A DNA stretch of 64,000 bases from Planctomycetaceae bacterium (lineage in GTDB: Bacteria > Planctomycetota > Phycisphaerae > UBA1845 > UTPLA1): assembly GCA_006969385.1 (NCBI GenBank), contig CP030884.1, positions 5,388,249-5,452,248 on the forward strand, given 5' to 3'. The translations under genes and the position numbers were made by a program. Positions within the stretch are counted from its first letter, which is position 1. Each line of letters begins with the position of its first letter. Below, piece after piece: positions 18,336 through 26,385 of this stretch. The notes under the pieces are model-generated. The model saw only the letters and a program-made list of their open reading frames with translations. It made no database searches and was not told where the DNA came from.

Positions 18336-20081
18336 ATGACGCAGCAACTTTCATTCGATCGACCGCACATAGCGTCAGACGACGTGCGCCGCGCGCTAAG
18401 CGACGATCCTGTCGCCGCCTTCTCGCTCGCCGACCAAACCGCCGCTAATGCCATGTCCGACCTTGGCGTATTGGCCTTGGCCGAGGGCAACGTGCAACAA
18501 GCCGTCGCGCGGTTTCAGCAAGCCCTGCGCCTCGACGCCACGGCGCAGGCCGGCTATCACAATCTGCTGGCCGCATTGCTGAATGCGAACCAACTGCGCG
18601 GTGCCAACTTCGATGCCTTACGCTCGCACCTACTCGAACATTGGAACGATTTAACGTGGCGCGATGCCTACCTCCCACTGCTCGTGCAGCCGAAGTTTCT
18701 CAATCTCGAATTTGTCAGCGGCAAGTGCAACCTCAAGTGTCGCATGTGCATCGGCGTCAACGCGGCGCGCCATCCCAACAAACTCTCGTACATCGACGTC
18801 GACGAGATCGCCGCGATGCTCGCCGCCGCCCCGACGATTACCGGCATCACGCTCAGTTCGGGCGATAGCGACCCCCTTTTGCATCCGCAATTTGCAGACG
18901 TGCTTGCCGTTGCGGCGAAACATGGCGTGCGCATCGATCTCTACACCAACGGGCTACCGCTTTCGGCCAAAACGGCGCGCACCATCGCGACCGGCGGTGC
19001 CGTCAGCATGATCAACTTCTCGATCGATGCGGCCACGGCCGAAACCTATGCGCGCATTCGCGGGGGCGATTTCGAGAAGGTGATTCGCAACCTCGGCATG
19101 CTCGCCGAGATGCGCGACGAGGCCAGCGCGCAGCAACCGCTTATCTCGACATCCTTTGTTGCCATGCGCGATAACGTGAACGAATTGCCCGAGTTTGTGC
19201 GCATGGTGCACGGCCTCGGTGCGAACCAGATCATTGTCGATGACCTCAGCGGCTGGCGCGACGCGGGCAACGGCAACGAACCGGCTACGGCGGCGGATGG
19301 CTGCGCGGGGTATCTTATGCGTGCCGAAAGAACGGCGCGCGCGTTAGGGTTGCGGATTTCGTTTCACGAACGGTTGCAGCGGGTGTTGAACGATGCGAAA
19401 CGGCAAGCCTCAATTAACGTTGAGTCTCACGGCGAAAGTGGTTGGTCGGATGTCGCTTCTGGGAATTCGCTGAATCCTGCGTCCGACGCAAATCAAAATG
19501 GCGGTGGGATTGCGGCGCATCTTCATGGCGTGGTGCAATCGCTGCGTCAGGAGATTGGTGAAACCGGCGTTGGAGCAGTCCCCCAGCCCCAGAGGGGCAG
19601 GGGCACCCGGCGTCATGAGATGGGCGAATCCGGCGGTGAGCCAGTCCGCCATCCCCAGAGGGGCAGGGACACCCGGGCGTATGGAGCAATTGGCGGCGAA
19701 GACGGCGCCGACGACAACGTCGGTAGCGAGCAGGCTACCAAAAATAAACTCGCATGTTGCGGTTGGATCGACGGCGTATGGGTCGGTGGCGACGGCGCGC
19801 TGCATCCGTGCTGCATGGTGCGCAGCCCGGTCGATATGGGCCGCATCGACGACGGCCCCTTGCTCGAAAACGAGCGCTACCTGAGCGTCAAACGGGAACT
19901 GCTCGCCGGTAAGGTCTTTCGCGCCTGCACAACGCAGCGCATGTGCGCGTTCGTACAACAAGAAATCGCCGACGAACGATCATTCTCGTATATCGATGAA
20001 ACGACGGGCGATGCATCGGATGCTGCGTGCGAGCAACTCGAATCGAATGATTCGCTTCTCGCGCTGCCGATCTTGTCGTAA
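18336..20081 (+). CDS. TPR-radical SAM protein with SPASM-like C-terminal cysteines, containing repeat insertions
   Basis: The 581-residue protein has a short TPR-like helix pair at about residues 40-82 (LGVLALAEGNVQQAVARFQQALRLDA). The radical-SAM core starts with LEFVSGKCNLKCRMC; the cluster cysteines are Cys131, 135 and 138. TLSSGDSDPLLHP and LYTNGLPLS are typical later strands. The C-terminal region (about 470-550) has ACCGWIDGVWVGGDGALHPCC and CTTQRMC, consistent with a SPASM or twitch auxiliary-cluster domain. Between them, residues about 350-468 are low-complexity, and this segment contains two copies of the G-rich hairpin repeat in frame (19578-19609 and 19643-19675). SPASM proteins often modify peptides, but no precursor peptide was seen. 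Specific substrate unknown. Confidence 0.8.
   Translation: MTQQLSFDRPHIASDDVRRALSDDPVAAFSLADQTAANAMSDLGVLALAEGNVQQAVARFQQALRLDATAQAGYHNLLAALLNANQLRGANFDALRSHLLEHWNDLTWRDAYLPLLVQPKFLNLEFVSGKCNLKCRMCIGVNAARHPNKLSYIDVDEIAAMLAAAPTITGITLSSGDSDPLLHPQFADVLAVAAKHGVRIDLYTNGLPLSAKTARTIATGGAVSMINFSIDAATAETYARIRGGDFEKVIRNLGMLAEMRDEASAQQPLISTSFVAMRDNVNELPEFVRMVHGLGANQIIVDDLSGWRDAGNGNEPATAADGCAGYLMRAERTARALGLRISFHERLQRVLNDAKRQASINVESHGESGWSDVASGNSLNPASDANQNGGGIAAHLHGVVQSLRQEIGETGVGAVPQPQRGRGTRRHEMGESGGEPVRHPQRGRDTRAYGAIGGEDGADDNVGSEQATKNKLACCGWIDGVWVGGDGALHPCCMVRSPVDMGRIDDGPLLENERYLSVKRELLAGKVFRACTTQRMCAFVQQEIADERSFSYIDETTGDASDAACEQLESNDSLLALPILS
19578..19675. repeat. Two hairpin repeats inside the radical-SAM coding sequence
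   Basis: Copies at 19578-19609 (GTCCCCCAGCCCCAGAGGGG plus CAGGGGCACCCG) and 19643-19675 (ATCCCCAGAGGGGCAGGGAC plus ACCCG). They encode the near-duplicate peptides PQPQRGRGTRR and HPQRGRDTRA, which look unlike the rest of the enzyme. The same DNA element is intergenic at 11429, 21900, 61241 and 61464. Confidence 0.85.
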
Positions 20082-20133
20082 CGCGGAGCCCGTGCTGACA
20101 GCAATCGCATAAAACTACATCGCGCCAACGGTA

Positions 20134-20173
20134 AAACAAAAAAACACCGCACAGCCGGTTCGGCGTACGGTGT
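20134..20173 (-). terminator. Rho-independent terminator for the small basic protein gene
   Basis: Read on the minus strand, ACACCGTACGCCG, a loop, and CGGCTGTGCGGTGT form an imperfect stem followed by TTTTTTTGTTTT. It lies about 43 bases past the stop codon of the small basic protein gene. It may also slow transcription from the convergent radical-SAM gene. Confidence 0.75.
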
Positions 20174-20215
20174 CTTGAAAACTCAAATAGACAAATCGCG
20201 AAATAACGCGGATCG

Positions 20216-20449
20216 TTACTTCTTTTTCTTCTTGTCGTCCGCGGCTTCTTCGTCCTTCGGACCCTTCTTCTTGGTCTTACCACCGACCGGCGGCTTGCGG
20301 TGTCCGACCTTGGGCAGGCCGACGACGCTGTCTTTTTCCGTGTCGAACTTTTCCTGCTCGATGAGTTTGGCCACGCGTTCGGCGCGCGTTAGCACGTTAC
20401 GGTGGCGCTGCAGTGAGTTCTTGGCTTTGAGGGATACATCCAGTGACAT
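20216..20449 (-). CDS. Small basic protein (Planctomycetes/Verrucomicrobia/Chlamydiae type)
   Basis: ATG 20449 (AGGAG at 20459-20463) gives 77 residues. The frame extends further upstream, but the family start is MSLDxSLK. The sequence MSLDVSLKAKNSLQRHRNVLTRAERVAKLIEQEKF, then SVVGLPKVGHRKPPVGGK, matches the small basic protein family described near rRNA genes in Chlamydiae, Verrucomicrobia and Planctomycetes (TIGR04137 type). The last 20 residues are Lys-rich with an acidic patch (KKKGPKDEEAADDKKKKK), which is longer than I remember for the family. A nucleic-acid or ribosome-associated role is inferred from charge only. No rRNA gene lies in this window. The membrane protein gene is 46 bases upstream on the same strand. 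Confidence 0.85.
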   Translation of the reverse strand: MSLDVSLKAKNSLQRHRNVLTRAERVAKLIEQEKFDTEKDSVVGLPKVGHRKPPVGGKTKKKGPKDEEAADDKKKKK

Positions 20450-20495
20450 CGCACGGGGCTCCTGGCGAAATCGTAAGTAGCTTGTTCGTACCGAC

Positions 20496-21530
20496 TTACA
20501 GCGGCTGACCCGCTTCGGCACGCTCGCTGCCGACGAAGAGGCAATCATGCCAATCGTACAAACCGCCGGCGTCGCGATATTCTCGTCCGTAACCGGCGAT
20601 CTTCGAGCGGAACGCCTCGCGCTCCGCGGAAAAATCGTCGGAAGTCGGAAATCCTACCGGACTTCGCAAAACCACGCCACCCCCCCAGCGTCGGGCGAAG
20701 GTCTTCACGCCGCGATCGGCCAGAAACTGCTGAATTTCCCGGACATGCTTGATCGTGTCGGGATATCCGCCGTGGCGGCGCGGGTCGAACCATTGGATTT
20801 CCAGGAAATTCAGATTCTGGTCGGCAGCGGCGGAATTCACCGCCTCGGTTCCGATCGACGCCCCCGCATTGGCCCGTACGGACGGTGAACTATCCCCGGG
20901 CTGGGCTGCGTCGCGCCGCGGATCGCGCGACGTCGCCGGCAGTGGCTCGCGGCGATAGCTGCGATTTTCCGGAGTGCGATACCGATCGATCCCCGCCACT
21001 GTCGTTTCGGCGGGTTCCGCACGATGGCCGCCGTTGGCCTTAGCTGCCGCTTGCACCATGGCTGCGTCACCGCCGCCCGCCGTGTAGCGACCCACGAAAA
21101 AGACGCCCAACAAGACCGCCAGCAACACGACGCATGCCACGGCACCGCTTCGGTTGGACATCGAAATCAGCATCCGCCCATCTTCGCGGTGCACCACGGG
21201 TGCGGTGCCCTCCAAATCCGGAATGCGATCGCGCAGCGAGCCCAAGATCGACTGTCGCATCGCGGCGCGGGCGGCTTTGCGCTCGGCCTTCTTGGCGGCG
21301 CGTTCTTCTTCGCGGGTTTGGGCTTCGCGCGCGGCCTCGGCCATGGCTTCGGCCTCTGCCGCGAGCGCCTCGGCGGCTTCCTCCTCCGTCAGGGCCTCGG
21401 CGATGACTTGCACCGGCCCTTGCTCGGCCTTGTTGCGCTGCCACCACTTACCGCGGCTGCGCGGATCGACCGGTCCGCTCGCTTCCGGGGCCTTGTTCAT
21501 GACCTCGAAGAGACTGGGGCGTCCTTTCAT
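20496..21530 (-). CDS. Single-pass membrane protein with Ala/Glu-rich coiled coil and extracytoplasmic SPOR-like domain
   Basis: 344 residues, ATG 21530 with AGGAGAG just upstream. The N-terminus MKGRPSLFEVMNK is a short motif I associate with planctomycete membrane proteins. Residues about 40-100 are a highly charged, Ala/Glu/Arg-rich coiled-coil segment (EEEAAEALAAEAEAMAEAAREA). SGAVACVVLLAVLLGVFFVG (about 129-148) is a single transmembrane helix. A Pro/Arg/Ser-rich linker leads to a folded C-terminal domain of about 95 residues (LNFLEIQWFDPRRHGGYPDT, GVKTFARRWGGGVVLRSPVGF). The strand-helix-strand order there resembles SPOR-type peptidoglycan-binding domains, but this is not certain. Probably an inner-membrane protein reaching the cell wall. 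It shares an operon with the small basic protein downstream. Confidence 0.65.
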   Translation of the reverse strand: MKGRPSLFEVMNKAPEASGPVDPRSRGKWWQRNKAEQGPVQVIAEALTEEEAAEALAAEAEAMAEAAREAQTREEERAAKKAERKAARAAMRQSILGSLRDRIPDLEGTAPVVHREDGRMLISMSNRSGAVACVVLLAVLLGVFFVGRYTAGGGDAAMVQAAAKANGGHRAEPAETTVAGIDRYRTPENRSYRREPLPATSRDPRRDAAQPGDSSPSVRANAGASIGTEAVNSAAADQNLNFLEIQWFDPRRHGGYPDTIKHVREIQQFLADRGVKTFARRWGGGVVLRSPVGFPTSDDFSAEREAFRSKIAGYGREYRDAGGLYDWHDCLFVGSERAEAGQPL

Positions 21531-22061
21531 GGGTCTCTCCTGCTTGACGGGGGAAATCGATTCACGCGCGATCCTTCATGCGTTGCAGAATGATGGGTTG
21601 ACCACCGAACGTTTTCTCGCACGCACCTGACGTGCCGTTCGTAACGATTCGGTGATGTGGAAAAGCATACCGCGCAGCGGCGTGTTTTCAACGAACAATC
21701 CGCGCGCGAATAAGCGGCTGCACCACACAGTACGCCGCCAAGGTGTGATTTGTTCGTTTGATTTGGATGGTTTTGTTGATGAACGACTTTGATGAAGCTG
21801 TGAATTGAAGTGATGCTTTTCGTGACTGCGATGGAGCGCGGTTACTTGACGCGTATCGACTTCAAGTCTTCCACGCGTTCTCACGCCACGCGCGTTAGTA
21901 GTCCCCCAGCCCCAGAGGGGCAGGGGCACCCAAACAACGGCGCGCCGTTCTGACGCGACAAACAGACCCCGCATTACTCCACCGTGCGAATTGAATCGGG
22001 TGCCCAAGCCCTTCCAGGGCTGGGGGACCGACATTCGCGCAACAAGCAAGTCGCTTAATAA
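21531..22061. repeat. Intergenic region with an inverted pair of G-rich hairpin repeats
   Basis: The 531-base gap carries one hairpin copy at 21900-21931 (CCCCCAGCCCCAGAGGGGCA then GGGGCACCC). A second in the opposite orientation lies at 21997-22029 (CGGGTGCCCAAGCCCTTCCA then GGGCTGGGGGACC). They are about 65 bases apart and face each other. A 157-codon minus-strand frame spans both, but its residues there (WVPLPLWGWGTT) simply translate the repeat, so it is not taken as a gene. Confidence 0.7.
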
Positions 22062-22565
22062 TTAACCGTGCGGGTCTGCCTTCATCATTTCGCTCAGGCG
22101 TTGCTCAGCAAGAAACAGGTTGCCGTCGCCGGCCATTTCAACGAGTTGGAGCAGGTCCGACATCGACGCGATTTCTTCCACCTGCTCGTCAACAAACCAC
22201 TTCAGAAAGCTGCGCGTCGAGTGGTCTTTTTCCGACTCGGCCAGGTTCATCAAATCAAATATCTGACGGCTGACGCGCTTTTCGCTTTCCAACGCCGCCT
22301 CGGCCATCGCCTTGCACGTGCCGTGGCCGGTCTTGGGGGCATCGATGCCTCCCAACTTCACGTGGCCGCCGCAGTCCTCGATGTATTTCGCCATCTTCAT
22401 GGCGTGCTCGTGCTCTTCGTCGGCCTGTTGGTGAAAGCGCGTGCTGAAAATCTTCAGCCCCAACTCTTCCAACTCGAACGCCATCTGGCGATATGAGAAA
22501 GAGGCGAATAGCTCGTTGCCGATCTGCTTATTCAGGGCATCGTTCATTGCTTTCGAAAAGATCAT
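22062..22565 (-). CDS. ftnA: Bacterial ferritin (non-heme, FtnA type)
   Basis: The 167-residue four-helix protein has all ferroxidase ligands of the FtnA class: Glu17 in QIGNELFASFSY, the QQADEEHEHAMKM block with Glu50 and His53, Glu94 in EAALESEKRV, and Gln127 in FVDEQVEE. No Met-heme site as in bacterioferritin is seen. It oxidises and stores iron in a 24-subunit cytoplasmic shell, protecting against iron-driven oxidative damage. It is transcribed away from ileS, whose start is 278 bases off. That shared upstream region should hold its promoter; no Fur-box-like palindrome was recognised by eye. Confidence 0.93.
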   Translation of the reverse strand: MIFSKAMNDALNKQIGNELFASFSYRQMAFELEELGLKIFSTRFHQQADEEHEHAMKMAKYIEDCGGHVKLGGIDAPKTGHGTCKAMAEAALESEKRVSRQIFDLMNLAESEKDHSTRSFLKWFVDEQVEEIASMSDLLQLVEMAGDGNLFLAEQRLSEMMKADPHG

Positions 22566-22843
22566 TCTGGTTCATCCTTCTTCTTACCTGCCCGCGCGAT
22601 CGGGGCCGCGCCGGTCGTCGAATTTCTATCGTCCGTTGGCCCGCGCCGTTCGCCCAACGCGACTGCCATTGCCAACCATCTTGGAGGGGGCCGTCCGATG
22701 TGGCAATGACTGCAAAGGGGCGTCGCCGCCCCACCCGCGACAGTCGTATTGCCCCCGAAATACAGTATACTCGCGCGATTAGCCGTCGGTCGCCGGCGGC
22801 CTGTAAGACGCGAACCTTTTTCCCAGACGCGGTAAGACCCAAG

Positions 22844-25800
22844 ATGTTTCACGAAGTTTCCAACAGCCTGAATTTCCCCGAAGAAGAAGCCCGCATCCTG
22901 CAGTTCTGGGAAGAGAACGACATTTACCAGAAGTCCCTCGAACAGCGCCGCGATAGCGAGCCGTTCGTGTTCTTCGAAGGACCGCCCACGGCCAACGGCC
23001 TGCCGCATCCGGGTCACTGTCTAACCCGCGCGATGAAAGACCTCTTTCCGCGTTATAAAACCATGACGGGGCATTACTGCCTGCGCAAGGGTGGTTGGGA
23101 TACGCACGGGCTGCCCGTTGAAGTCGAAGTCTGCAAAGAACTCGGCATTCACAGCAAGGAAGAAATCGAAGCCTACGGCGTGGAACCCTTTAACCGTAAG
23201 TGCCTTGAGAGCGTGTTTCGTTACACCCAGCAATGGGAAACGATGACCAAACGGTTGGGCTTTTGGGTCAACCTCGAAGAAGCGTATGTGACGTATCACC
23301 AAAGTTACGTCGAAAGCGTTTGGTGGTCGCTCAAACAACTCTTCGACGCGGGGCTGTTGTATCAGGGGCACAAGATCGTTTGGTGGTGGGCGCAGGGTGG
23401 TACGGCGCTTTCCAGCGGTGAAGTCGGGCAGGGTTACCGCGAAGTGGACGACCCGAGTGTGTTTGTGAAGTTTCCGTTGGTGCTGGATGAGGCGGCGAAG
23501 GAGCGGCTTGGGGCTTGGGGCGTGGGGCTTGAAGGAGATTCGAGCATCGCCCTGCTTGTCTGGACGACCACACCGTGGACGCTGCCGAGCAACATGTATG
23601 CGGCCGTCAATAACGACTTTGATTACGCGATTGTTCATGACACGGAAACCGGCGAACGCCTGATCTTTGCCGATGCGCTGGTGCCGGCGATTGCGAAGAA
23701 ATGTAAGAAGACCAACGCGTGGAAAGTGGAGGCGAAGGTTAAAGGCAGCGACCTCGTCGGGATGCGCTATGTACCGCCGTTTCCGGATTGCTATTATGAA
23801 AAAGACATCGGTCAATATGTGAAGGGTGCGAGCGGCACCGTTGGCGAACACCAAGCCAAGCTATCAAACGGCCACCAGCAAGCCGTCTTCTGGCGTGTCT
23901 CGGCAGCCGATTTCGTCACACTCGATTCGGGAACCGGCCTCGTACACGAAGCGCCGGCGTTTGGTGAGGTGGATTACGACCTCTTCATCGACAACCGTTC
24001 GAAGTATGAAGATCCCGAAGCCGCCCCACTACTTTTCTGCGTCGGCCCCGACGGCAAATTCACCGACGAGGCACCCGACTTCTGTCGCGATCGTTGGGTG
24101 AAGGAAGCCGACAAAGACATCAGCCGTAATCTCAAGGAGCGCGGCCTGCTGTTGCATCAAGAACAATACCGTCACGATTATCCGTTTTGCTGGCGCGCCG
24201 ACCAGGACCCGCTCATTCAATACCCGCGCGAAAGCTGGTTCATCCGCACGACGCAGTTCAAAGACGACATGCTGGGTAACAACCAGCACATCAATTGGCT
24301 GCCCGATCACATCAAGACTGGCCGCTTCGGCAAGTTTCTCGAATCCAACGTCGATTGGTCGCTCTCGCGCGAACGCTATTGGGGCACGCCGCTGCCGATC
24401 TGGCACTGCGACGCCTGCGGTCATCAGGAAGCGATCGATTCGTATGTGGCCCTTTGCGCCCAGACTGGCGTGGCCGGTCTCGAAGTCTGGGAGAACGCCA
24501 AGAAGGCCGACCCGGATATCAGCGAACACCTAAAGGTGCATAAGCCATACATCGATGCCGTCACGTTTGATTGCCCGAAGTGCGCGGCCCAAGCCTCAAG
24601 CCCCAAGTCTCAAGCCTCTTCCATGCAGCGCGTGACCGAGGTGATCGATTGCTGGTACGACTCAGGTGCGATGCCCTTTGCCCAATGGGGTTGGCCGCAT
24701 CAATCGCAGGAGATGTTTGGCGAGCAGTTCCCGGCGAATTTTATCTCCGAGGCGCTCGACCAAACGCGCGGTTGGTTCTATTCGCTGACAGCCATCAGTG
24801 TGATGTTGTTTGGTAAGAACGGCGTTGCGCGCGACATGTTGCCGGAACTGCTCAGCAGCAATCAATCGCACCCCTTTGAGACCTGCATCGTCCTCGGCCT
24901 TCTCATGGGAGAAGACGGTCTCAAGATGTCCAAGTCGAAAAAAAACTATAAAGAGCCCGGTTACATCTTCGACAAAGAAGGTGCCGATGCGATGCGCTGG
25001 CTCTTCTTCAGCGGGCAAGCACCTTGGACGAGCATCCGCTTTCAGGAATCGGCCATCGCCGAGGGGCAGCGCGAGTTTCTCATTCGCCTGTTCAACTGTT
25101 ACAGCTTCTTCGTGATCTACGCGAACATCGACAAGTGGACGCCCGACATGCAAGTCGAAGACAGCGACTTGGCCCAGTTGGACCGCTGGATACTGAGCGA
25201 ACTGGCATCGTGCAGCGTCAAAGTCTTCGACGCGATGGAAGCCTACGATAACTTCGCCGCCGCCCGCACGCTCAATGCCTTTGTCGATGCGCTCAGTAAC
25301 TGGTACGTACGCCGCTGCCGCGATCGATTCTGGCGCAGTGAGATGGACGCCGATAAGCGCGCGGCCTATGCCACGTTGCACGAGTGTTTGCTCACGCTCT
25401 GCAAACTGATCGCGCCGTTCACGCCGTTTATCGCCGAGTCGATGTATCAAAATCTCGCCCGCAGCCACGATGACGCCGCGCTCGAAAGCGTGCATTTATG
25501 CAACTACCCGGTCACAGCAGCCACACGCGCTGATGTCGTCGCGCGCATCGATGAAACCGTTAACAACGAAGTGGAGATCGTGCGGCAAGCCGTATCCTGC
25601 GGTCGCGCCGCCCGCAGCGCCGCCAAAATGCGCGTGCGTCAGCCGTTGGCGACGATCGAGTTGTTCCACCGCGAGGCCGAGGTGATCGAGCGCTACGCCG
25701 ATACCATCACCGACGAACTCAATGTGAAGTCGATCCAGTACGTCGATAACGACAAGATCGATCAGTACGTACATTACGAAGTAAAGCCCGACTTCAAGTT

Positions 25801-26308
25801 GCTCGGTCCCAAGTACGGCAAGCTGGCGCCGAAAATTAAGAAATCGCTGGCGTCGCATCCAAACCCCGACGAAATCATCAAGCAGCTTGAAAAGGACGGC
25901 GTGTATCACATGAACGTCGAAGGCCACGATGTTGAACTCACGGGCGACGAACTCAAGGTCGAGCTTCACGCGCGCGAAGGCTACGCCGCCGAGCGCATCC
26001 CCGGCTACGGCATCATCGTGCTCGACACGCACATCACCGATGAGTTGCGCGACGAGGGCTGGGCTCGTGATTTGGTGAATCAGATTCAACAAGTCCGCAA
26101 GAAGCTGGACTTGAAATACGAGCAGCAGATCGACCTCGCCCTCGTTTCAGCCAGCGCCGAAATGGGCCGCGTGATGGATTCGTTCGGCGATTACATCGGC
26201 GGCGAAACGCTGGCCCGCGATCTGAAACGCGAGCCGCTGCCTGATGGCGAGCAGATCAGCGCGGATATCGATGGCCATGGCGTGCAGATTTTTGTGCGCG
26301 GCGCGTAA
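22844..26308 (+). CDS. ileS: Isoleucyl-tRNA synthetase, type 2 (eukaryote-like)
   Basis: ATG 22844 fits the family N-terminus (FHEVSNSLNFPEEEARILQFW), giving 1154 residues; the frame open upstream to 22493 has no homologous look. The HIGH-like motif is HPGH (residues 55-58 in GLPHPGHCL). RKGGWDTHGLPVEVEV, the editing-domain WTTTPWTLPSN and LKMSKSKKN (KMSKS at 694-698) are all present. GGWDTHGLPVE and DCWYDSGAMPFAQ place it in the type-2 clade, which in other bacteria is linked to pseudomonic acid resistance. Two CTTGGGG-type heptamer stretches are in frame. One encodes RLGAWGVGLEG just before the editing motif (about 220-232); the other encodes AQASSPKSQASS next to a zinc-knuckle-like Cys pair (about 582-593). 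Essential for charging tRNA-Ile. Confidence 0.95.
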   Translation: MFHEVSNSLNFPEEEARILQFWEENDIYQKSLEQRRDSEPFVFFEGPPTANGLPHPGHCLTRAMKDLFPRYKTMTGHYCLRKGGWDTHGLPVEVEVCKELGIHSKEEIEAYGVEPFNRKCLESVFRYTQQWETMTKRLGFWVNLEEAYVTYHQSYVESVWWSLKQLFDAGLLYQGHKIVWWWAQGGTALSSGEVGQGYREVDDPSVFVKFPLVLDEAAKERLGAWGVGLEGDSSIALLVWTTTPWTLPSNMYAAVNNDFDYAIVHDTETGERLIFADALVPAIAKKCKKTNAWKVEAKVKGSDLVGMRYVPPFPDCYYEKDIGQYVKGASGTVGEHQAKLSNGHQQAVFWRVSAADFVTLDSGTGLVHEAPAFGEVDYDLFIDNRSKYEDPEAAPLLFCVGPDGKFTDEAPDFCRDRWVKEADKDISRNLKERGLLLHQEQYRHDYPFCWRADQDPLIQYPRESWFIRTTQFKDDMLGNNQHINWLPDHIKTGRFGKFLESNVDWSLSRERYWGTPLPIWHCDACGHQEAIDSYVALCAQTGVAGLEVWENAKKADPDISEHLKVHKPYIDAVTFDCPKCAAQASSPKSQASSMQRVTEVIDCWYDSGAMPFAQWGWPHQSQEMFGEQFPANFISEALDQTRGWFYSLTAISVMLFGKNGVARDMLPELLSSNQSHPFETCIVLGLLMGEDGLKMSKSKKNYKEPGYIFDKEGADAMRWLFFSGQAPWTSIRFQESAIAEGQREFLIRLFNCYSFFVIYANIDKWTPDMQVEDSDLAQLDRWILSELASCSVKVFDAMEAYDNFAAARTLNAFVDALSNWYVRRCRDRFWRSEMDADKRAAYATLHECLLTLCKLIAPFTPFIAESMYQNLARSHDDAALESVHLCNYPVTAATRADVVARIDETVNNEVEIVRQAVSCGRAARSAAKMRVRQPLATIELFHREAEVIERYADTITDELNVKSIQYVDNDKIDQYVHYEVKPDFKLLGPKYGKLAPKIKKSLASHPNPDEIIKQLEKDGVYHMNVEGHDVELTGDELKVELHAREGYAAERIPGYGIIVLDTHITDELRDEGWARDLVNQIQQVRKKLDLKYEQQIDLALVSASAEMGRVMDSFGDYIGGETLARDLKREPLPDGEQISADIDGHGVQIFVRGA
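23504..23532. repeat. CTTGGGG heptamer repeat inside ileS
   Basis: GGCTTGGGGCTTGGGGCGTG followed by GGGCTTGAA, four degenerate 7-bp units. In frame it encodes LGAWGVGLE, between the phrase VLDEAAKER and the editing-domain strand IALLVWTTTPWTLPSN. It matches the intergenic array at 8001-8028. Confidence 0.8.
24589..24619. repeat. Inverted heptamer repeat inside ileS
   Basis: CCAAGCCTCAAGCCCCAAGT followed by CTCAAGCCTC is the reverse-complement form of the CTTGGGG/CTTGAGG heptamers. It encodes QASSPKSQASS between the CPKC pair and MQRVTEVIDCWYDSG. Family members normally pass from the Cys pair straight to RVxEVIDxWFDSG. Confidence 0.78.
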
Positions 26309-26385
26309 GCGGCAAATATTGGCTCGCCGGCATAATTCTGCTAAATTGCCTTGAAATCCTTCCCTTTGAAACGGAGTTCTATCGC

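Noticed and set aside
21576..22049. 157-codon minus-strand frame between the membrane-protein and ferritin genes
   Set aside because: It reads through two copies of the hairpin repeat (text such as WVPLPLWGWGTT is repeat translation) and has no signal, motif or convincing ribosome-binding site.
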